Program-made: the position numbers and the translations under genes
Shown here: positions 57,031 to 64,000 of the stretch, one piece after another
Layout of the letters: the number at the start of each line of letters is the position of its first letter
Numbering within the stretch: the first letter of the stretch is position 1
Notes under the pieces: generated by a model
What the model saw: the letters and a program-made list of their open reading frames with translations, nothing else
The model's database searches: none
Told to the model about the DNA's origin: nothing
Assembly: GCA_016748015.1 (NCBI GenBank)
Contig: JAAOMT010000226.1
Coordinates: 186,001-250,000, forward strand
DNA from: Geosiphon pyriformis
Taxonomy: Eukaryota; Glomeromycota; Glomeromycetes; Archaeosporales; Geosiphonaceae
Direction of reading: 5' to 3'
DNA: 64,000 bases

Positions 57031-58075
57031 ATAAAGAAAATATCTGTAAGACACAAAATAATAATAGGCCTAAATTTAATAAAAAACTTAATTAAACCAA
57101 ATACAAACCAAACAAAAAAAATTATTGATTATTTAATTTAAAATTAAGAAATATTTTGACAATTTTGATAATAATATAATTAATATATTAACTAATAATA
57201 TTTGTTTTTTATTTTTTATTTTTTTTATTAATATGATTAAAAAAAAATTTTCAGCTAAATTTAATGTAATTTTAAGCAATATTTATTATTTTGTACAAAA
57301 TTAATTATCATATTTATTAAAAAATTAGTTTTAATATTAAAATATTAACTAATATTAGATTAAAAAATATTGATTAAATATATGTATTGTTTGTTTAATA
57401 TTTTAATATACATATGACTACAAAATAATTAGTTTTATAAAAAGTTTTATTACAAATATAAAAATAATATATGATTTTATAAAATTAAATTTAAGACTAA
57501 TATAAAAAAAATAGTTTGATTAAGTTAAATAATTTTTTATTGTTTATAGTCTATAATGTATTAAACTATTTTATTTTGATAAAATAATAATATTGTTTAA
57601 TATTAATAAAGTATATAAAATAAATTTTGGTTTATATTTGTGTTATTTTTTTTTGTTTTAGTGTTAATAATAATGTAAATATTATATATAAAAAGTATAT
57701 AAGTTGTATTTAGTTTAAAATACATAATTATTGTATAATAATTAAATTTTATTTGTTAAATAAATAAATAAAATATTAATATATTTGTTTAAAACAATAA
57801 TGATTTAAAAAAAACTAATTTAATTTAACATTAAATTTACACAAAAATATCAAGTTAAAATAACAATATTATAATTAAGTATACTTATTTTTTATTATAA
57901 ATTAATAATATGTTAAATTTAAAAATTTTTTTAACAAGTTATTATTAATTTTAATAATTATTTAAAAACAGCATTTATTATACAAAAAAAAAACTATAAA
58001 TTTAATGTTATATCTTTTAAATTGTATAATATATTAATAATATTCTAAAAATTAAATTTATATCATTATTTTAAT
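57031..58075. other. AT desert, no gene seen
   Basis: About 1 kb near 90% A+T with no CpG found. No recognisable protein or RNA. Confidence 0.7.
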
Positions 58076-58079
58076 AATA

Positions 58080-58345
58080 TTAATGTTTATTTTTCAATTT
58101 TTAAAGCTTATTTAATTTATTTGCAAAAAGTTTTTCAATAATTATAAAAAACAAAATTAAAACTGAATATTAAAAAGTATTATTTTAGAAAAATACTTGG
58201 GGTTTTTTTTAACTATATTGTTAATAAAGATAAAAATAAATTTAATTTTAAAAAAAATAACACAATTTAATAATTTAAAACTTTTCAAAATATTATGCGG
58301 TTGGGCTTCGTTTATTAAATGCATTAATAAAAAAAAATATATTAT
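58080..58345 (+). pseudogene. Fossil gypsy reverse transcriptase fragment
   Basis: The + strand reads SIFKAYLIYLQKVFQ, then KTKLKLNIKKYYFRK, VFFNYIVNKDKNKFN and FKTFQNIMRLGFVY. The gypsy-2 RT thumb region reads HLREVFQRLWKAGLKLNIEK, CYFRKTSLVFLGHIVSK and FKTSRNITELRGFIG. The order and spacing match. This is a third element of the same lineage, far more decayed. Flanking parts could not be followed. Confidence 0.72.
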
Positions 58346-58869
58346 TGAACTAATAAGATTTATAAAATTAACATTTTATTATAAAAAATTTTTTAATTAT
58401 CTATTCAATAAAAATGTATAATATTAATAAATTAATAAATAAATAACAAACAGTTTTTAATATTTTTAACTTTGGTTTATTTTTAATTAGATAATAATAG
58501 CAATAAAATAATAATTGTTTATATAAAATTAAATAATTTTAATATTAAAAATCAAATTTTTTTTAACAACTTTTATAATTGATTAGTTTTTTATGTAATT
58601 ATATAGTAATAATAATAATAATAATAATAAATTTATATATATATTTTATGAATTTATTGAGAAATTCTTAATTTTATCTAACACTTGAAATGTCAAAATT
58701 AATATTTAATTATTTGATATAATTTTTTTTGTTAAATAATAAAATAAAAACAAAATGTAATTGAATTAATTAATTTTAAGAATTCTTTTTTAATTGGTAA
58801 GCAAATCGGATCTAATTTTTTTAATTTAAAATTTCTTTTATTGGTTTCTATTAAAGGAATATTATTTAT
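58346..58869. other. AT-rich stretch, no gene seen
   Basis: A transition zone between the AT desert and the microsatellite-rich segment. It contains a short (ata)n run at 58608-58630. No coding support. Confidence 0.6.
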
Positions 58870-59010
58870 TTTAAAAATTATATAGTAAAATACAATAAAA
58901 TATAATGTAATATAATATAATATAATAAAATACAATATAATATAATATAATATAATATCCACATAATATAATATAATATAATATAATACAATATGAAATA
59001 ATATAATATA
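58870..59010. repeat. Pentanucleotide microsatellite (ATAAT)n
   Basis: Interrupted taatataatataat runs, unit 5 bp, over about 130 bp. Confidence 0.85.
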
Positions 59011-59410
59011 ATATTATGGTATACGAAATAACATATAAAACATGGTACAAAATGAAAAAGATTACGAATAAAAAAAAATCAAGTAAAAATTATAAATACA
59101 ATATGATAAATGATATCATATCTTTAGTATAAAATTTGATTTGATAGTAGTATTAGAAACTTTTGATTGTGAGATTAAAAAAGATATTTTAAAAGAGAGA
59201 AATTAAAAAAAAATGCTTTTGAAAGGATTTCGTAAAAGTGTTAGTTTATTAAAATGAAAATTTATAAAAATTTAGTGATATCGTTATAATGAAGAATTGG
59301 TTTGTTAAAAAATCATTTTTTCAGAAAATTTTCATTTTTCATCACATATATTTGATGATTAGTGGATATAAAAAATAAAAAAATAAAACATAGTTTTTAG
59401 TTTTAATAAT

Positions 59411-59449
59411 TTTTTTAACTCAATTTGAAACTCAAATTGAGTTAAAAAA
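59411..59449. repeat. Perfect 18-bp hairpin
   Basis: ttttttaactcaatttga at 59411-59428 and its exact reverse complement at 59432-59449 with a 3-base loop. It could form a cruciform or an RNA hairpin with a T- or A-run at either end. Confidence 0.9.
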
Positions 59450-59814
59450 TCTTTGAATGATACATATTTGAATTAGAAAATTAATGAATAATTATATTTT
59501 GTGATAAAAAGTATATGAACCTCAATGAAAAAATGGGTATAATAAAAAGTAGTCGCTTATTATTAATTATCCTTTAATTCTAAGAATGATTAATCCCTTT
59601 TTTCATTTCAATTTACTTTTCAAATTAAAAGTTTATTAATACAGATATTTTATAATATATAATATATAATCTATAATCTATGAAATTCAAAAGTTTGAAA
59701 ACTTCGATTTTTGGGATCAACAGTTATAACCATGTTTTTTTTTTTAATTATGCTAAAGAAAGAATAAATAAATAAATTACTATAAAACATTTGAAATAAT
59801 CGATAGGTTCATTT

Positions 59815-59876
59815 ACAAACAAACAAACAAACAAACAAACAAACAAACAAAAAAACAAACAAATAAACAAATATCC
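59815..59876. repeat. Tetranucleotide microsatellite (CAAA)n
   Basis: About 14 units of acaa with a few interruptions near the right end. Confidence 0.92.
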
Positions 59877-60671
59877 AGTATAAATTATGAAGTTTCAAAG
59901 ATATATGTCTAAAAAAAAGTTTCATTATTTGATATTTACAGGATATCAAAAATATATAGAGTCAAATGAAATCTTGGATAACTTTCGGAAAAAGAGATTT
60001 TGATCTCATAATTTTTATAAAATATTTAAAATTTATAAAGTTTCTAAAGTTCTACAGGGTTCCAAGATAATAAATTTAAAAGAGTTGAGAATTTTTTAAA
60101 AACTACTTTTGATTTAAAATAATGAAAATCATCATCATCTATATTTAAAGCTTATAAAATGTTTTGTTGAGAATTTTTTTTTCCCAAGAAAAGTGAAAGA
60201 ATTCATGATTATTTAAAAATTAAATCTTTTAGAATAGATATTACTTTTAAAAAACAGGTTTTGAAATTTTGAAATATTTAAATAAAATTTTTGTGGAAAG
60301 AATATTCTTTGAATATTTAAAAAGTTCAAAATTTGAAACTTTTCGATATCGTTGAAATTTTATTTTTATTTATTAGGAAAAAAAAAAGAAGATAGATAGA
60401 TAGATAAACAAAAAACTCTCATATCTTATTAGATCTAAAGTTTTTTTTTTTTTTTTGAATCAATGAATGATTTAATAAATATATAATAAATTTATATAAT
60501 ATTTTTTCAAAAAAATATTTATGAAAAATAAAATTCTAAATTAACATGTGTACGAAGTTTTTAATCTGATATTGATTATGAAATCAAGGTTACAAAAAAA
60601 AAAAAAAAGTTTCCGAGTTTCAAAATTATAAAAAAAATCAATTAATTATGAATATATGGATAAAAACAGAC

Positions 60672-60716
60672 ATATTTTTTATTTTATTTTATTTTATTTT
60701 GTTTTGTTTTATTTTT
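60672..60716. repeat. Pentanucleotide microsatellite (TTTTA)n
   Basis: About 8 units, two of them with G in place of A. Confidence 0.88.
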
Positions 60717-60979
60717 TATATTAAAAAATATATAGAACCAAATCGAAATATAAAATAATTATAATTGTAATAAAATAAAATTAATATCATAAAAACAATA
60801 CGAGGATCAAAAACCGCTTACAAATTATTACTTTGACCACACTAAATGGAGAAAAAAATAAATAAAACAAATGGAATTCAAAAAATAATACATACATACA
60901 TGTATATATATATATATATATTTATTTTAAAATAATAAATAATTTAAATATAAATACAAATATAAATAATAATACCAAT

Positions 60980-60981
60980 AC

Positions 60982-61042
<61 letters not shown>
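60980..61042. repeat. Trinucleotide microsatellite (TAA)n
   Basis: About 20 uninterrupted units. Confidence 0.93.
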
Positions 61043-61597
61043 TTCGACCCACGATTCAAGCAAACCATAATTACTGGCTTTCTTGTCTTTTTTTAAAAAA
61101 AATTTAAATTTTGATTACATATAAGTACTTACATATGTACTTACATAAATTTCTTTTAAATATTTACAACAAATATTCGGGTTATAGAACGAGTTTAAAA
61201 GATTATATAATGGGTAAAAAGAAAAAAGAAAAAAGAAAAATAAAAAGGAAATTTTGTTGAAGTAAATAATAAATCTCCGCTTTATCCACATCGAACCTGC
61301 TTTTTTTTTTTAGCAGTTAATCCTTCGATACCGAATTTTAAATACATATATATATATATGTATATAGTTTATTATAAAAAGTTTTTTTTTCAATACTTTT
61401 TAATTGATTAATTAATTGATGGATTGATTGATTGATTTATATCCGTATTTTTAATAAAAATTCAAAAAAAAAGAGCACAGCCTTTTATATTAAAGTATTG
61501 TATTTTTTTACTTGAAAAATAAATAATATATATTTTTGATTTTTTTAAAAAGAAAACCCTCCAAGTTACCCCAAATTTAACGCAAATATTGTAACAC

Positions 61598-61599
<2 letters not shown>

Positions 61600-61648
<49 letters not shown>

Positions 61649-61863
61649 NNNNNNNNNNNNNNNNNNNNNNNNNNNNNNNNNNNNNNNNNNNNNNNNNNNN
61701 NNNNNNNNNNNNNNNNNNNNNNNNNNNNNNNNNNNNNNNNNNNNNNNNNNNNNNNNNNNNNNNNNNNNNNNNNNNNNNNNNNNNNNNNNNNNNNNNNNNN
61801 NNNNNNNNNNNNNNNNNNNNNNNNNNNNNNNNNNNNAAAAAAAAAAAAAAAAAAAAAAAAAAA
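61600..61863. other. Poly-T, 188-N gap, poly-A assembly junction
   Basis: 49 T (61600-61648), then N 61649-61836, then 27 A (61837-61863). The change from T to A across the gap is unusual for a simple unresolved homopolymer. Confidence 0.92.
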
Positions 61864-62765
61864 GATCTAAATATTATCAATATGTAACTTTGAAAACTTA
61901 TGATAGCTTCTCAAATATACTCATCGATACAATTATTATTTAAACAAAACCCAATTATTCATTACTAATATTTTTTTTTTTTTTTTTCGGTTTTTACCGT
62001 GAAACGCAAAAAAACGTGGTAAAAAAAATGTAATTTTAAAAAATCGGACAATTTTTTTTCGTGTTTATTTGTTTTAAAAAAATAACCGTTTACCGATAAA
62101 ATTTATGTGTGATGTAATTATCCCTTCAAAAATTTTGACTGATCACATGCAATATCGTATCAACAAAAAATCATAATTTAATTATTATTATTATTATTAT
62201 TATTTATTATTTATTATATTATAACAACCGCCCCGGATTACGGATTTCAAATTTTTTTTTTCACCTTTACTCCCTGTGTGTACTTGATATTATTAACACA
62301 ACTGTGTTGATGCATAAGATAACCTATTTGGCGTTTCGAGAATGTCATTTCCTTGGTTGATTAGAGTCAATGAAAAAAAAAATTTTTTTTTTTTTTTTTT
62401 TGGGTTTAGGTGACTTGTAATAAAGGTTAAAAAATGTGATAAAAATGTAAGAGAGGTTCATTGTTCAATATGTTTAAGAAATTTCTCAATCTTTCATCTA
62501 AATATACCGAGAATTTTCCGAAAAAGACAAAGATAGAAATCGTAAAAACTTTTACACATTTTCTGCAAAAATCGGCGGTTTTCGAATTTGTGTTCCGGAA
62601 GATAGGACTATTGAAAATATTGACAATTTTTTTTTATCTTGTTTCAGTTTTATTTATTTGTTCAACATTTTATGAACCAAACAAATATTTGTGACAAATT
62701 TGTCATTTTAATGAGAAACAAATAGTTTGATTTTTTCTCTGCTTAATATGTAAAAAGTTGTTCTT

Positions 62766-62829
62766 CAACAATAACAATAACAATAACAATAACAATAACA
62801 ATAACAATAACAATAACAATAAAAATAAC

Positions 62830-62880
<51 letters not shown>

Positions 62881-62899
62881 TATAATAATAATAGTAATA

Positions 62900-62940
<41 letters not shown>
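62766..62940. repeat. Compound microsatellite (CAATAA)n-(AAT)n
   Basis: About 10 hexamer units followed by about 35 interrupted aat units. Apparent ORFs on both strands here are translations of the repeat. Confidence 0.93.
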
Positions 62941-62941
<1 letters not shown>

Positions 62942-63229
62942 GAAGTAACAAGGCGATATCTTTTTATTTTGTTCATTTATAAAACTTGGCAAAGATTTTA
63001 TTCATTCATTAACTAATATATCCTATTATTTCGATTATCAATTCTTTTTTTTTTCTCTTATTTTCTTTTCATTTCTTTTCTTTCCTTCTTTTTTTTCTTC
63101 TTTTTTTCTTCCAAAGATTATTTATTCGACATATAGATTTCTTAAATATCTCGTTCAATTCAGATATCATGAATGTTTTTCTTCTATTTGATGGTCAACA
63201 ATTTTCGAGAGAGATTTGAATGTTGTCGT

Positions 63230-63332
63230 TAAAAAAATAATAAAAATAATAAAAATAATAATAATAAAAATAATAATAAAAATAAAAAAAATAAAAAAAA
63301 TAAAAAAATAAAAGAAAATAAAAAAAAAAAGA
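63230..63332. repeat. A-rich microsatellite (AATAAA)-like
   Basis: Interrupted aataaaaat and aaaataaaa units over about 100 bp. Confidence 0.8.
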
Positions 63333-63596
63333 TTTTTCGGGATCTGTTCAATGATTATGCAAATCAGCAATAAAATTTTTTTAAAACTTGCTTCAAAAAT
63401 TATTTCACTCAATTAAAAAAAAAATTCAATTATCACTATTTTTATTGTTACCAGATGATAACTCTTAAAGTACAAGTTTTTCAATAGCCTAAAAAATTTT
63501 TTAAAGTTTGAAATCAAGTTTTCCTCAATAAAATTTTTTAAGGAAAACAAAACCAATCAACTAAATTCTATTCATCATCACTATCATTGGAAAGTA

Positions 63597-63620
63597 TGTG
63601 TGTGTGTGTGTGTATGTGTA
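63597..63620. repeat. (GT)n dinucleotide run
   Basis: About 10 units with one tat interruption. Confidence 0.85.
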
Positions 63621-64000
63621 GGTTAAAAAGAGAAATGGAGGCAGGAATATAATGCAAAGGAAAAAAAAAATACAAAATAAACTCGTCTCTTTTGAATTAA
63701 TAACATCATAAAATATTATAAATTTGATTTTGATTTGATTTGAAAAAGAAAAAAAAATAATAACCAAAATTTTAATATTATCGGGAGCAACTTTGATAAG
63801 GTACGATGACGATAACGGTCAAATTTCAGATTTACGGAGGTTGTGGGATAATTCTCAAGTTTTGAAGCGGGGAGTACAATCAAAAAAAAAAAAAAAAGCG
63901 GATATGCGCAATTTCAACAAGATATTCCAAATGAGCGCTCCAATCACTCCCTAATTGAAACAATGTAGAAGAAAGCGTCTTTTTAGTCCGACAAATTTTC

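Larger units (their letters stand above)
59011..64000. other. Microsatellite-dense region with CpGs, no gene supported
   Basis: Composition changes from the repeats on the left. CpGs reappear (for example 61165, 62000-62100, 63780-63960), and simple repeats and homopolymer runs are frequent. It may be flank of a gene beyond the right edge. The ORF at 62461-62694 has a hydrophobic C-terminus but nothing to identify it, so it is not called. No tRNA or rRNA seen. Confidence 0.6.

Noticed and set aside
62461-62694. 77-codon ORF with hydrophobic C-terminus
   Set aside because: No similarity recognised, isolated, and no splice or promoter context to support it.
62743-62992. ORFs on both strands coding poly-Asn, poly-Ile or poly-Tyr
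   Set aside because: Translations of the (CAATAA)n/(AAT)n microsatellite.
63780-64000. First exon or promoter of a gene at the right edge
   Set aside because: Composition is gene-like, but no reading frame or motif in the visible part supports a call.

Overview
The window looks like nuclear DNA from a repeat-rich, very AT-rich fungus. The best guess is an early-diverging lineage such as an arbuscular mycorrhizal fungus (Glomeromycotina). That guess rests on one well-preserved fungal-type tricalbin gene with 19 short GT-AG introns (64-122 nt), a MULE-type DNA element with a FAR1-like DNA-binding domain, and many LINEs and Ty3/gypsy elements. No species marker is present, so the lineage is inference.

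Layout. 1-9345: an old Ty3/gypsy element (gypsy-1, + strand) riddled with stops. 9350-13458: two minus-strand LINE pieces (LINE-A, LINE-B). A 745-bp block in LINE-A is present twice, and the second copy follows an exact 19-bp Tn5/Nextera mosaic-end sequence, so this duplication is almost certainly a library or assembly artefact. 13459-14440: AT desert. 14440-23317: the gene island, with a small unidentified spliced gene (minus) divergent from the tricalbin gene (16380-22271, 20 exons, 1410 aa). 23326-24316: a 991-bp internally deleted MULE with long TIRs and an 8-bp target duplication. 24325-33600: AT desert holding LINE-C and LINE-D fossils. 33605-50030: the most complete LINE (LINE-E), split by a 9.6-kb Ty3/gypsy element (gypsy-2, minus strand) with both LTRs. 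50190-52725: LINE-F, tail to tail with LINE-E. 52726-58870: AT desert with a LINE 3' end (LINE-G) and a gypsy RT fossil. 58870-64000: a different composition, with CpGs returning and dense microsatellites, two assembly irregularities nearby, and no gene I can support.

Most interesting content. Both gypsy copies share an unusual plan: gag, protease, a cysteine-rich zinc-binding-like domain, a trimeric-type dUTPase, a further unassigned domain, RT, RNase H, integrase, then an extra ORF without membrane segments that runs over the polypurine tract into the 3' LTR. Seeing this twice in strongly diverged copies argues that the extra modules belong to the lineage.

Decay pattern. Nearly all stops and active-site losses are explained by C-to-T (or G-to-A) transitions. 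The two LTRs of gypsy-2 differ almost only by transitions, many at CpG, including sites where one LTR has TG and the other CA. The copies form a graded series from readable elements to about 90% AT desert with almost no CpG. The gene island keeps normal CpG, which suggests a methylated repeat compartment around an unmethylated gene compartment.
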